This document shows positions 52,073-62,190 of a DNA stretch of 64,000 nucleotides, piece by piece. The DNA lies in the NCBI RefSeq assembly GCF_018323985.1, contig NZ_AP024590.1:186001-250000 (forward strand), in the 5' to 3' direction. The first letter of the stretch is position 1. Every line of letters starts with the position of its first letter. This DNA comes from Enterobacter kobei. GTDB lineage: Bacteria > Pseudomonadota > Gammaproteobacteria > Enterobacterales > Enterobacteriaceae. Under the pieces are notes generated by a model. The model made no database searches, had not been told where the DNA came from, and saw nothing but the letters and a program-made list of their open reading frames with translations. A program made the translations under genes and the position numbers.

Positions 52073-54742
52073 ATGGAACATCAGTCAGCAGTCTTGCTTC
52101 GTTGTATTAATCCGTACTGCGTTAAAGCGCTGGAAGCCGCGGCCACATTGTGTCAGACACGGGCGCATGCTGAAATTACGATAGAACACTGGCTGTTAAA
52201 GCTGTTTGAGTTGGGCGAGGGCGATATAACGGTTCTGGCTCGTCGCTACGAGTGGGACATGGACGGTATATGGCAAAGTTTGCTGGGACATCTGGATGCT
52301 TCGCCACGCTCGGTGCAAACTCGTCCGCAATTGTCAGCCAATCTCGAAGCATTGATCAAGGCCGCCTGGCTTGCCGCCTCTTTGCAGGATGATAGCCCGC
52401 ATATAAGAAGTGTACACCTGCTGGAAGCGCTTCTTTCTCAGCCGGGATTATTGAGCTGTGAAGGGTTATGGCCGCTTTTTAGCCTTAGCAAAACTCAAAT
52501 AAGCCGTCTGAAACCTTTACTCGATACCCAGTCAGATGAACGTCCGGAACTGCAACAGCAGGAGATTCTGGACCAGATGCCTTCGACTCTTGCGCGTGAC
52601 GTTCCAAAAAATACGGGGATCTCCTCCGATAATTTAAGCGAAGCATTACAGGCTGCGCTGGATAAATTCACGCTGGACGTAACCGCCAAAGCAAGAGCTG
52701 GGCAGATTGATCCGGTATTTGGTCGTGATAATGAAATCCGCCAGATGGTGGATATACTTTCTCGCCGTCGAAAAAATAATCCAATACTGGTTGGCGAACC
52801 GGGAGTGTGAAAAACTGCGCTGGTGGAAGGCCTTGCGCTGCGTATTGCTGATGGCAATGTCCCGGATAGCCTGAAAACCGTCAGTTTACGTACTTTAGAT
52901 CTTGGTCTGTTACAGGCGGGTGCTGGTGTAAAAGGAGAGTTTGAGCAACGTCTGAAAAATGTCATTGATGCGGTTCAAAAGTCCCCACGGCCAGTACTGC
53001 TATTTATCGACGAAGCCCACACTATCATCGGTGCAGGTAATCAGGCTGGGGGGGCTGATGCAGCAAATTTGCTTAAACCAGCCCTGGCGCGTGGTGAATT
53101 GCGCACCATTGCGGCCACCACGTGGAGCGAATATAAACAGTACTTTGAACGCGACGCAGCACTTGAGCGCCGCTTTCAGATAGTCAAAGTGGATGAACCG
53201 GATGATGACATGGCGTGTTTGATGTTGCGCGGTTTGAAATCCCGTTATGCGCAACATCACGGTGTTCATATCACTGATGAAGCGGTAAAGGCAGCGGTTA
53301 GCCTGTCCCGCCGCTATATCACTGGGCGTCAGCTTCCAGATAAAGCAGTCGATCTGCTTGATACCGCATCGGCACGCGTACGCATGAGCCTGGATACCCT
53401 TCCGGACACGTTAATCCTGCTTGCGGCACAAATCAGCGCCCTGGAAACGGAAAAGCATGCATTGCTGGAAGATATTGCATTGGGTAGTGGTGGCTCTAAT
53501 GAACGGCTGGGACAAATTGAAAAGTCTACGAATGAACTCATCGCGCAACGTAACGTACTAAACATTCAATATCTGCAGGAAAAAACACTCACTCAACAAC
53601 TGCTTGCAACACGACAGGATATCAGTCGTCAGGCTGAAATTAGCAGTTTGCAACAGCAGCTTACTGAATTACAGAATGGTGCTCCTCTACTTTCGCTGGA
53701 TGTAGATGTACGTACCGTCGCAACCGTCATTGCTGACTGGACAGGTGTTCCCTTAAGCAGCTTGTTAAAAGATGAGCAGACCGACTTACTCATGCTTGAG
53801 AGCCATTTGAGTAAGCGTGTTGTTGGGCAGGATCAAGCACTGGTAAATATGGCGCAGCGTCTGCGGGCAGCGAAAACAGGCCTGACGCCTGAAAATGGCC
53901 CGTTGGGGGTGTTTCTGCTTGTGGGGCCGAGTGGAGTGGGTAAAACAGAAACCGCCCTTGCCTTAGCTGACAGTCTGTTCGGTGGCGAGAAAGCGCTGAT
54001 TACTATCAACCTGTCGGAGTATCAGGAAGCGCACACGGTTAGCCAGTTAAAAGGCTCGCCTCCAGGCTACGTCGGATATGGGCAGGGCGGCATATTAACT
54101 GAGGCCGTACGTAAACGCCCTTACAGCGTCGTGTTACTTGATGAGGTTGAAAAAGCACACCGTGACGTAATAAACCTTTTTTATCAGGTTTTTGACCGTG
54201 GGTTTATGCGCGATGGCGAAGGGCGTGAAATTGATTTTCGCAATACGGTGATCCTGATGACTGCCAATCTCGGCAGTGATGCATTGATGCAAATGCTGGA
54301 TGAACAGCCGGATGCGACAGATAGTCAACTGCACGAGCTGTTGCGCCCAACCCTGCGCGCTCACTTCCAGCCTGCGTTGCTGGCGCGCTTTCAAACGTTG
54401 ATCTATCGACCCCTTACTGCTGTTGCGCTGCGTACTATAGTGAAAATGAAGTTAGACCAGGTTGCGCTCCGTCTGCGTCGGCATTATGGGCTGTCCTGCA
54501 GTATTGAAGAAAGCCTTTACGATACGCTGATCGCCACCTGCCTGCTGCCGGATACCGGTGCGCGTAATATCGACAGTTTGCTAAACCAGCAAATCCTGCC
54601 TGTGCTGAGCCAGCAATTACTGCATCGTAAGGCTGAGCAGGCGTGTACCGAAAATCTGACATTGGGGTGGAATGAAGAAGCGGGGATTGTGCTGGAATTT
54701 GAGCATGGGTCAACTGAAAAGAACGTGCCGATGATACAGTAA
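52073..54742 (+). pseudogene. clpV: clpV (tssH) with in-frame stop in Walker A of NBD1
   Basis: AAA+ unfoldase of the Hsp100 family that disassembles contracted T6SS sheath. The ATG at 52073 follows AGGAG. The frame is that of a full ClpV (889 sense codons) but is broken once, by TGA at 52808-52810 (codon 246). The surrounding residues read GEPGV-stop-KTALVEG, so the stop replaces the glycine of the first Walker A motif GxxGxGKT; GGA to TGA is one base change. Everything after it stays in frame: Walker B LLFIDEAHTIIGAG, the ClpV coiled coil (about 420-520), second Walker A GPSGVGKTETAL, and the C-terminal domain. The 245-residue N-terminal product keeps the sheath-binding N domain but no ATPase. 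Either a recent null mutation or a sequencing error. Confidence 0.88.
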
Positions 54743-54829
54743 AAATGTATGGTGGTTATTTATTATCCTGAATAATAAATTTCTATAAATATATCTTAAC
54801 CATCTCTTGAAGCAATGTGGAGAATTTTC

Positions 54830-55471
54830 ATGGATAGTGCAAAAGAAATTGCACACGATATGCTGGACGCAATCAACGTGGATGGAGCAGGTTTTTTAGG
54901 CGCAGTTGCTAAGGGTTTTATCTCGTTTCCTGTCAGCTTATATTATCTTGGCTATGATTTCATACATACTGAGGACCGCAGAGAAAATTATGAAGATAAG
55001 ATTAGAGTTGCCAGGCTTGTAAAATCTGACAACATCAATAAAGAATCACTTGAGAGAATCATCAGTGTCTTTATGGATGAGTTTTCATCACGCGTAGATA
55101 TAGAAAAAGTTGTTGGTATGGTTAAAAGTACTACTGGCACAATTATTGGCAAAACGTTATTTGCACAACTCTCTGGGGTTAATCTGGGGAAGATATTGAC
55201 AAACCATGCTGTCACGGCTTTTTTTGCGGGGGCAACTGCTGGGGCTGTACTTACAGTTGGTGCTGAAGCATCCCGAGCAATTTATGTATCACGATACCTA
55301 CGTGAAAGAAACCCTTCCTTTTACTATAAATTAAAGTATATGGGAAACTTGGATCTATTATATTATTTGGTTGAGGATGTTGTGAGACCTTTTGAAGCCG
55401 CCTGCGATATCCATGACAAAAACCAAGAAGACTTTGATAATCTTTGCAAGTATTTCTTTGGTGGGCTATGA
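54830..55471 (+). CDS. Unrecognised protein, candidate T6SS effector
   Basis: 213-residue protein that I do not recognise, from the ATG at 54830 (an in-frame ATG at 54815 is possible but would overlap the GTGGAG ribosome site). It has a short hydrophobic stretch near 20-38 (AVAKGFISFPVSLYYLGYDF), charged helices at 45-95, and a glycine/alanine-rich hydrophobic segment near 110-145 (TAFFAGATAGAVLTVGAE) able to insert in a membrane. No signal peptide. The next gene overlaps it by four bases and encodes a tiny membrane protein. Its place between clpV and vgrG, low GC and this pairing suggest a membrane-active effector with its immunity protein, as in small pore-forming T6SS effectors. Inference only. 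Confidence 0.6.
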   Translation: MDSAKEIAHDMLDAINVDGAGFLGAVAKGFISFPVSLYYLGYDFIHTEDRRENYEDKIRVARLVKSDNINKESLERIISVFMDEFSSRVDIEKVVGMVKSTTGTIIGKTLFAQLSGVNLGKILTNHAVTAFFAGATAGAVLTVGAEASRAIYVSRYLRERNPSFYYKLKYMGNLDLLYYLVEDVVRPFEAACDIHDKNQEDFDNLCKYFFGGL

Positions 55472-55671
55472 GCATAAAAAAGGTTATAGTTTTTGTTTTT
55501 TCATATTTCGCCTGTGCTGTTGCAGGAACATTGGCTACATTTGGTTTGATTTTTACTGTTTGGTTCTTTTTTTTCTCAAAAAGTGAATATTCTTTATTTT
55601 GGGGAAGCGGGTCGATACTGGTTGTTTATTTGGGGTATATTATTCATAGGGCCGCATTTCCTTATATTTAA
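55468..55671 (+). CDS. Small two-helix membrane protein, candidate immunity
   Basis: 67-residue protein from the ATG at 55468, overlapping the previous stop by four bases. Almost all of it is two membrane helices (VIVFVFSYFACAVAGTLATF with the following residues, and FWGSGSILVVYLGYIIH). An upstream in-frame start at 55444 lies inside the previous gene. Size, topology and coupling fit an inner-membrane immunity protein for the 213-residue neighbour. No family recognised. Confidence 0.6.
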   Translation: MSIKKVIVFVFSYFACAVAGTLATFGLIFTVWFFFFSKSEYSLFWGSGSILVVYLGYIIHRAAFPYI

Positions 55672-56402
55672 TGCAATTGAGTATCATGTCACTACTAGGA
55701 CAATAATATCTATTTTAATTTTTAACATGATTCGACATAGACAGCACTGACAATGAATTGTTTGATAGGTTTGGCAATTTATTAGGGGTGTTATGAAATT
55801 AGCGCGTCTTTAATTCTTACGATTTAATATTTCATTTATGTCTTTGTAAAGGCTCAATGGCTTTGGCCATACAGTATATTTTTTTGTTTATGCTTGAGGA
55901 GTAAGAGTCTTTTTATTGGGAGTGGGATTCACTGTTAAGACTATATGTGAGTATATAACCAATCGCATTAAATTACCCTAAAGTCTAGAATAAATGAGTG
56001 TTCACTACTATCCTATAAATCTAACGCTAATAAGTTTCACATAAATAGCATATTAGGATGGTATGGATAATCCATTACTAAATTGATGCGGTTATTGCAG
56101 TGATGATGGAGGTTTTTTATGAAGTAAGTAAAATCTTCTGTATATTTATTTCTCAGGCGTTATGTAGTGTGCGTTTAATCCATATGCATTGGATGTGGAA
56201 TTTTTTATCCCTTTCTTTTTTGCTGTTATTATCTCCATGTGGGTTGCACTAAGAATGGTGGTTATTATTTATAGTTATCCGTTTGATTTAATAGCTTAGG
56301 GATGCTCCCGTTTATGATGAATGGGGTGATTATTATTTAAACTTTTTAAATGCATACAGTTAAATCTCTACGCAATTTCATTGTATTTACAGGGGAGTAT
56401 AA
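55672..56402. other. AT-rich stretch with decayed coding remains
   Basis: About 730 bases without an intact gene between the small membrane protein and vgrG. It contains broken open frames with coding look, for example a tail reading GVRVFLLGVGFTVKTICEY around 55905-55980 and the membrane-protein remnant at 56103-56299. Ribosome-site-plus-ATG starts that stop within a few codons also occur, such as AGGGG then ATG at 55794. This looks like the residue of lost immunity or effector cassettes. Confidence 0.55.
56103..56299 (+). pseudogene. Frameshifted small membrane-protein remnant
   Basis: From ATG 56103 one frame reads MMEVFYEVSKIFCIFISQAL; near 56165-56175 the coding look shifts by one base to a frame reading NPYALDVEFFIPFFFAVIIS and MWVALRMVVIIYSYPF before a stop at 56297. 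Joined, they would give a roughly 65-residue protein with one or two membrane helices, similar in size to the candidate immunity gene upstream. A GGAGG at 56108-56112 also precedes an ATG at 56119 that stops after two codons. No homolog recognised. Confidence 0.35.
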
Positions 56403-58913
56403 ATGTCGATTGTGTCTGAACTATCAGGGAAATCACTTAACCGATATAGCCTTGCTATCCCATCCTGTCCTTATTCACTGGATGTTGAGAGGTTTGAAGG
56501 ATTGGAGCAGGTAAGTGTTTTATATCATTATAATATCCTCTTCACGACTCCTCATCCAGATCTGGCGGCTAATATGCTATTAAATAAGCCAGCAACTTTA
56601 AGCATGGGTATAGGAGAACTGCAAAGCGCAGTAATAGAAAAAGTAGTGCATGGTATAGTAACAAATTTTCGTAGACTTGTTGGAGCACGTGATCAGGTCC
56701 AATATGAAATTATTATTGAACCTTTCATTTCGCTTTTAGATAAGCAAATACGTACTCATCGCTTCTTTGTCAATAAATCCGTACCTGATGTAGTGTCACA
56801 GATCCTGGATGAGCATGGTTTCAAAGGTTGGGAATACGAATTTAATCTCAAAGAGAATTATCCCAAACGTGAGCAGATCAACCAGTATCAAGAAAGCGAC
56901 CTGGCATTTATTGAGAGGTTACTTTCTGAGGTAGGCATCTTTTATTTTTTTAGTCTGCAACCAGATACTCATACCGAAGTTGTGCATTTTGCAGATAAAC
57001 AGAGTGCTTATGAATTTGGTAAAACGCTCCCTCTGAACAGCCCGTCGGGAATGAGTGATAGCGCAAAGGAGTCGGTGTGGGGGCTGAATATCCAGCATAA
57101 TGTGGTTCAGGCGGGGGTGATAGCGAAGGATTATAATCATCGCGAAGCGCAGAAAGTGTTGCAGTCCGCCAGAGCGGATATGACGCGCGGCGACGGGGCA
57201 GATATAACCTACGGAGAGGTTTATCACTATAAACCACGCCATCTTGAAACCGGCGATAAAAATGATCCATCTGCTGAAACAGCCAATTTCCTGGCTCGTC
57301 TTGATCATGAACGCTTTCTGGCAGATCAAACCCTTATTACCGGCTTCAGTACAGATGTAACCTTACGACCCGCACAGGTATTGACGGTAAAGGACGATAC
57401 CATTCCCTCCACATTACCTGAGTTACTGAGCTTACCGATGGTCGTGATACGCACCGGATTTATGGCCAGTCGAAAAGATGCACTCAAGGTAACGCTTGCC
57501 GCAGTGCCATACAGCGAAACCCTGTGCTGGCGTCCGCCGTTAAAACCCCGTCCTACAGTAGGCGGTACTATGATGGCAAGGGTCACCAGCGCCAGGGCAG
57601 ACGACATTTATGCCTGGCAGGATGCTGCCGGACTGTACCGGGTAAAATTTGACGCCGATCAGGACGACAAAGCTCAGGGCCAGGAGAGTATGCCCGTCCG
57701 CCTGGCGAAACCCTACGGCGGCGACGTATACGGGTTTCACTTCCCGCTAATCCAGGGCACGGAAGTGGCTATTGCATTCCACGATGGTGACCCGGATCGG
57801 CCATACATAGCCCATGCCCTACACGACTCCCGGCACGTCGATCATGTGACAGAAAAGAATAATACACGCAATGTGATGCGTACCCCTGCCAACAACAAGT
57901 TCCGCATGGAAGACAAGCGTGACGAGGAGCATATCAAGCTCAGCACCGAGTATGGCGGTAAAACACAGCTTAATCTCGGGCATAACGTTGATGCCGCGCG
58001 TGGTTTGCGTGGTGAAGGAGCGGAACTGCGGACGGATGACTGGATTTCTATTCGTAGTGGCAAAGGCATTTTTCTGAGCGCTGATGTGCAACCTAAAGCG
58101 CAGGGGCAGATGTTAGATATGGGGGCGGCTTTAGCGCAGTTACAAGATGCTTTGCAACTTGTTACCGCTCTGGCGCAAAGTGCAAAGGTATCGGGTGCAC
58201 TGGAGGCTGATACGTCTTCTCAACGGGAGCTTAATCGCGCCCTTTCTCAGCTACAGAGTGCAGGGTTATTGGCATCAGCACCGGCGGGAATTGGTTTAAC
58301 AACGCCAAAAAATATCCAGCTCTCTGCCGGACATTCCCTGACCGCTACAGCCGGGGAAAATATCGATATGACTATTTTCAGGAAGCTTACGGTAGCCGCA
58401 GGTGAAGCCATTAGTCTGTTTGCACATAAAATGGGAATGAAAATATTTGCGGCCAAGGGGAAAGTCGATATTCAGGCGCAAACTGATGCTATGAGATTGC
58501 AATCAGATAAAGCGATGAATATCAATAGCATTAATGGTGAAATTATCCTTAATGCGGCTGAAGGAATAACGCTTACCAGTAAGGGCGGTGCTTACATCAA
58601 AATAAAAGACGGATCTGTAGAAATCGGCGCACCGGGGAGGATAGAGTTGAAAAGCATGAATATTCTCTGGGGAGGAATTGCTTCACTTGAACAAGCTCTC
58701 TCTCCTGTTGTGGTAAGCGATCCGCAGTTTCATAACTCCATGAATGGTAGTTTTCAGATTATTGATGAAATTAGTAAACAGCCAAAGCCATATATACCAT
58801 ACAGAATGGAAACCGAGGATGGGCAGATTATCCGTGGTGCAACGGATGCAAATGGCTACACGCAGGCACATTATGGCATTGATCCTAAGGCAATAAAGTT
58901 GTTCTTTGAATAA
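56403..58913 (+). CDS. vgrG: T6SS spike protein VgrG with C-terminal extension
   Basis: 836-residue VgrG (TssI). gp27-like domain about 10-380 (FEGLEQVSVLYHYNILF; QYQESDLAFIERLLSEVGIFYFF, in parts), gp5 OB fold about 390-480 (FPLIQGTEVAIAFHDGDPDRP), beta-helix needle with DUF2345 about 590-760 (LSAGHSLTATAGENIDMTI), and a short tail at about 780-836 (FQIIDEISKQPKPYIPYRME) resembling the transthyretin-like adaptor that docks effectors. The downstream 768-residue protein is its likely cargo. GGGGAG precedes the ATG. No catalytic extension domain is seen. Confidence 0.95.
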   Translation: MSIVSELSGKSLNRYSLAIPSCPYSLDVERFEGLEQVSVLYHYNILFTTPHPDLAANMLLNKPATLSMGIGELQSAVIEKVVHGIVTNFRRLVGARDQVQYEIIIEPFISLLDKQIRTHRFFVNKSVPDVVSQILDEHGFKGWEYEFNLKENYPKREQINQYQESDLAFIERLLSEVGIFYFFSLQPDTHTEVVHFADKQSAYEFGKTLPLNSPSGMSDSAKESVWGLNIQHNVVQAGVIAKDYNHREAQKVLQSARADMTRGDGADITYGEVYHYKPRHLETGDKNDPSAETANFLARLDHERFLADQTLITGFSTDVTLRPAQVLTVKDDTIPSTLPELLSLPMVVIRTGFMASRKDALKVTLAAVPYSETLCWRPPLKPRPTVGGTMMARVTSARADDIYAWQDAAGLYRVKFDADQDDKAQGQESMPVRLAKPYGGDVYGFHFPLIQGTEVAIAFHDGDPDRPYIAHALHDSRHVDHVTEKNNTRNVMRTPANNKFRMEDKRDEEHIKLSTEYGGKTQLNLGHNVDAARGLRGEGAELRTDDWISIRSGKGIFLSADVQPKAQGQMLDMGAALAQLQDALQLVTALAQSAKVSGALEADTSSQRELNRALSQLQSAGLLASAPAGIGLTTPKNIQLSAGHSLTATAGENIDMTIFRKLTVAAGEAISLFAHKMGMKIFAAKGKVDIQAQTDAMRLQSDKAMNINSINGEIILNAAEGITLTSKGGAYIKIKDGSVEIGAPGRIELKSMNILWGGIASLEQALSPVVVSDPQFHNSMNGSFQIIDEISKQPKPYIPYRMETEDGQIIRGATDANGYTQAHYGIDPKAIKLFFE

Positions 58914-58927
58914 CCAGGGAGTGAAAC

Positions 58928-61234
58928 ATGAGTGAGCAAGGAAAAGCTGCAGCCGAACACAAACTAAGTAAATCCGAAAGTAATGTGAAGGTCGTTACCC
59001 ATAAATCTTGCCAGTGTTATTTCAGAACCGAAACGCTACAACTAATATTCATTGATGAAGCTGAAGTTGCTGGTTTTGAAAAGGCAATGGATAAACTCTG
59101 CCTATTGATAGATGAGCATCATAAAGCAAAAGCTAATTATTCTGAGGCGATTGAAAATTACGGTATCCGAAAAAAGGATATTGCAAACCAAAATGATTTA
59201 GCAGAATACAAGGCTAACATCGCCAAAACAGAGGCGTTGCTTAATACTGCTAGTGAAAAGTTACAACAAGAGTTAGGCGATTTTAATGAACAGACGGGAT
59301 ATTCAGCAGTGGTCGAGCTAATTCCTTTGCAACCCCTTAAAAAAAGTAAATATGGACGTCGTTATTCATATATTAAAGAGTGCGATTTTAAAAAATTCGA
59401 AGATAAGTTGATAATTATTTCTGTCGATATTTTTGCTGGTGATGGTATATTCAAGAAAGATGATGGAAATATTATAGGAATTAATATCGGTTCGTTAAAG
59501 ACAAAACTGGCAGCAGCAAAAAATACCATTAAACAAATGATGGATAGCACCATGACGGTGAGTGCTAATGTGGATTATGAGGCAACGCTGACAGAATGGG
59601 CTGACGCATGGAACAGTGAGTCAGGCGCATACAATAAAGAAGGCCACTATATAGATGTTTCAGCCGGGGCGCAGTTTCTGCGGTTTACGGCGAATGCATC
59701 CACGCTTAATACCTGGAACCCGGATACAGGAGCGGTACAGATTAAGGGAGAAGCGCATTCTGGCCTGACGCTCTGTTCTGGCACACTCAATACAACGCTT
59801 TATGTCCCGGACCGTACAGGCTGGCCCCTGAAGTTTATGGTTAATGATACTAAAGAAGCCAATATAGGCATTTTACGGGCCAGAATTGACGGAGAGCTGA
59901 CGGGATATGTCGGCGCTTCTGCGCAGGCCGAAGGCAACCTTCAGTTTGTAACATACAATAAAAGACAGTTGCTGATGGGCAACCGTACGCCAGGAGCACC
60001 TTTTAGTGAACGCCAGAATGGCGTAAAGATCAAAGACAGCAAGGAGAATCCAAAAAGTCTGGAAATAAAAGCAGAAGCATTTGGTGGCGCAAAGGCTGGA
60101 GCCAGTCTTGGCGGCGCTCTCCAGTGGTTAAAGCCTTTTAGTTCACTGGTCGATGAGCTTCCCAATATGCTGCATACCTTTGGCATGGATTCAGCAGCAC
60201 TGGAACAAATCCTGCCATCTGTAAAGCAGTCACAAGAGAAACAAAACGACCAAACGGGAGAGTTCCAGGATTTTGCTTGTTTGAAGGTGGGCGGGGATGT
60301 GGAACTGGGAGTGGGATTAAGTGGTGAGTTTAAGATCCGCTTCGTAAAAGGCCGCTTTAGATTTCATATTAAAGGAAGTCTATGCCTTGGCCCGGGAGCA
60401 AAAGGTGAAGTAGAGGGAGAAGTTTCACCCGAGTTCTTTGGAGAGTTTGCTATTTGGGTGATATACCAATTATATGGTATCGATTATAGACACTTAACTA
60501 TAATTGCAGATGAAGCATTTAAAGCTCTCACCTATATGCTGGTGATGGGAGGTAAGGATATATATAAGCAGTATTATGATAAACTTCAGGCGGAAGTTGG
60601 CAATGTTTATACGGATTTCAGGTTATTTATTAGTGACCTTGTGGGTGACATCGCCGGTGCCAGAGAACTTTCGAGTAAACGTAACGATTTCGCCATGATT
60701 ATTATAAAGGATCCAAGCTGCGTATTTTTATTTTCACCGGAAGCAAAGGGTATTGCACTATATCTACTTACCGGAGATGGTGCCTATGATCGTATTGATA
60801 TTAACAACCAGGGCGATGGTTTTCTACCTGATACCAATAAAAAACGTAAAGCAGCTTTATTATATGTTCTGTCCAGTATTCAGACCAAACGTGAATGGAA
60901 AAAAGTGTTTTCTCGTATTAGCAAAGATGGTACAGCGCTACCCGGTAATGAAGATGCAGTAGTCAAACAGGCCGAAGAAAAAATTAGGAATTTTTTACAA
61001 ATAGGGTTTAACAAAGACAAGGGGTTAGAAGATATTATTGATAAGTTAGAACTAAGAGAATTCAATCAGGTCTTCAAACGGCTTAAAGAAAATCCAGCTT
61101 ATGGGTATGCGTTCTCACCTAATTGCACTAAACAGTATTATTTACACTGTGACGAGAATCCGTTTTATAGTTCTTTATGTCATTTTGGCCCTGTCAACTC
61201 TGAATATAAACAAAAATGGGAGGCAAATGATTAA
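58928..61234 (+). CDS. Large unrecognised T6SS cargo protein
   Basis: 768-residue protein starting 14 bases after vgrG with GGGAG ahead. No family recognised, and no PAAR, MIX or Rhs motif visible. Residues 45-130 are charged, probably coiled coil; 140-230 are mixed. Residues 235-500 are beta-rich and glycine-rich with serial repeats of amphipathic strands (AFGGAKAGASLGGALQWL; VGGDVELGVGLSGEFKIRF; GPGAKGEVEGEVSPEFFGEF), which could insert in or cross a membrane. Residues 560-768 are a helical, lysine-rich C-terminal domain with several cysteines near the end (SPNCTKQYYLHCDENPFYSSLC). Its stop overlaps the first of three SUMF1-fold lipoproteins by one base, so it is most likely the effector they neutralise. 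Confidence 0.7.
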   Translation: MSEQGKAAAEHKLSKSESNVKVVTHKSCQCYFRTETLQLIFIDEAEVAGFEKAMDKLCLLIDEHHKAKANYSEAIENYGIRKKDIANQNDLAEYKANIAKTEALLNTASEKLQQELGDFNEQTGYSAVVELIPLQPLKKSKYGRRYSYIKECDFKKFEDKLIIISVDIFAGDGIFKKDDGNIIGINIGSLKTKLAAAKNTIKQMMDSTMTVSANVDYEATLTEWADAWNSESGAYNKEGHYIDVSAGAQFLRFTANASTLNTWNPDTGAVQIKGEAHSGLTLCSGTLNTTLYVPDRTGWPLKFMVNDTKEANIGILRARIDGELTGYVGASAQAEGNLQFVTYNKRQLLMGNRTPGAPFSERQNGVKIKDSKENPKSLEIKAEAFGGAKAGASLGGALQWLKPFSSLVDELPNMLHTFGMDSAALEQILPSVKQSQEKQNDQTGEFQDFACLKVGGDVELGVGLSGEFKIRFVKGRFRFHIKGSLCLGPGAKGEVEGEVSPEFFGEFAIWVIYQLYGIDYRHLTIIADEAFKALTYMLVMGGKDIYKQYYDKLQAEVGNVYTDFRLFISDLVGDIAGARELSSKRNDFAMIIIKDPSCVFLFSPEAKGIALYLLTGDGAYDRIDINNQGDGFLPDTNKKRKAALLYVLSSIQTKREWKKVFSRISKDGTALPGNEDAVVKQAEEKIRNFLQIGFNKDKGLEDIIDKLELREFNQVFKRLKENPAYGYAFSPNCTKQYYLHCDENPFYSSLCHFGPVNSEYKQKWEAND

Positions 61235-62190
61235 TGCGTATTTATTTTATAGTTCTATTATTATTTGTTAGCGGTTGTGATAATGCAACGGAAACTAAAA
61301 ACCTTACCGATGACGAACAGACTGAACTTAATCATTTTATTAATAAAAAGAAAACAGAACTTGTGTATGTCAAAGGCGGAACGTTCTGGATGGGAGATTT
61401 TTGTAAAAAAATGCGCAATGGTGGCCCTTATTGTTCATCAGAAAAAGACACAAAACCGCTACACGAAGTTGAATTAACTAGTTATTCAATAAGCAAGTTT
61501 AAAGTGACTCATGAGGATTATAAATTCTATCTGAAAATTGCTGGGTTGTCAGAGCAAATTTTTGCACATAAATTTGAGAACGAAATGTTGTCTGATATGA
61601 CTTATTTCAAAAGAAGTCCGGCCATAGTGACATGGACAGAAGCTAATGAGTATTGTAACTGGTTGAGAAAAGAATCCGGACACCCTTTTTCGCTTCCTAC
61701 AGAAGCGCAATGGGAGTACGCGGCACGTAGTCAAGGTCTATATATCTTGGTCTCGACGGATAATGGTGTCTGGCGTAGTAATGCTAAAGACGGTAGAGGC
61801 GAAAATTATGCCACCGATGTAGATCGGCACCTTGTGGAGGATTCTCTTGGAATAAATAGTATATTAATTAATTTCTCTGTCGATAAATATCCTCCAAACT
61901 CGATAGGGTTATTTGGAATGGCAGAGAATGGATATGAGTGGGTGGTGGACTGGTACGATCCTGATTATTATAGCCGGTCTCCGGTAATAAACCCTCAGGG
62001 TCCCGCAAAACCGGTTATTAAAGATGATGATAGTGGGCAATACCTCAAGGTTTTACGTGGCGGAAATAATCCTGACCCATCAGGGGATGTTGGATTGACG
62101 TTTTTCCGAGGCTACCGAATAAAAGATAATCCTTATCCAGCCAGTACAACAGTACGTTGCGTCGTTAATTCACCGGACCCGATAAAATGA
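61234..62190 (+). CDS. SUMF1-fold lipoprotein 1, candidate immunity
   Basis: 318-residue lipoprotein: lipobox FVSGC (Cys15) followed by Asp-Asn. Asp at +2 is the inner-membrane retention signal in enterobacteria, so it should sit on the outer face of the inner membrane. The body has the formylglycine-generating-enzyme (SUMF1) fold: FWMGDFC, FKVTHEDYKFYL, WTEANEYCNWLR, SLPTEAQWEYAAR, GLFGMAENGYEWVVDWYD and LRGGNNPDPS. The two active-site cysteines that follow RGG in true FGE are missing, so it is probably a binding protein, not an enzyme. Start overlaps the effector stop (TAATG). Two more copies follow. Confidence 0.82.
   Translation: MRIYFIVLLLFVSGCDNATETKNLTDDEQTELNHFINKKKTELVYVKGGTFWMGDFCKKMRNGGPYCSSEKDTKPLHEVELTSYSISKFKVTHEDYKFYLKIAGLSEQIFAHKFENEMLSDMTYFKRSPAIVTWTEANEYCNWLRKESGHPFSLPTEAQWEYAARSQGLYILVSTDNGVWRSNAKDGRGENYATDVDRHLVEDSLGINSILINFSVDKYPPNSIGLFGMAENGYEWVVDWYDPDYYSRSPVINPQGPAKPVIKDDDSGQYLKVLRGGNNPDPSGDVGLTFFRGYRIKDNPYPASTTVRCVVNSPDPIK

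Noticed and set aside
52808..52810. TGA in clpV as a selenocysteine or programmed readthrough codon
   Set aside because: The position is an invariant P-loop glycine where selenocysteine would not be tolerated, and no SECIS-like hairpin directly downstream was evident by eye. A nonsense mutation or sequencing error is simpler.
52823..54742. Second clpV frame as a separate gene starting at 52823
   Set aside because: It is in frame with the first part, separated only by the TGA, and has no ribosome site; it would lack the first Walker A motif.
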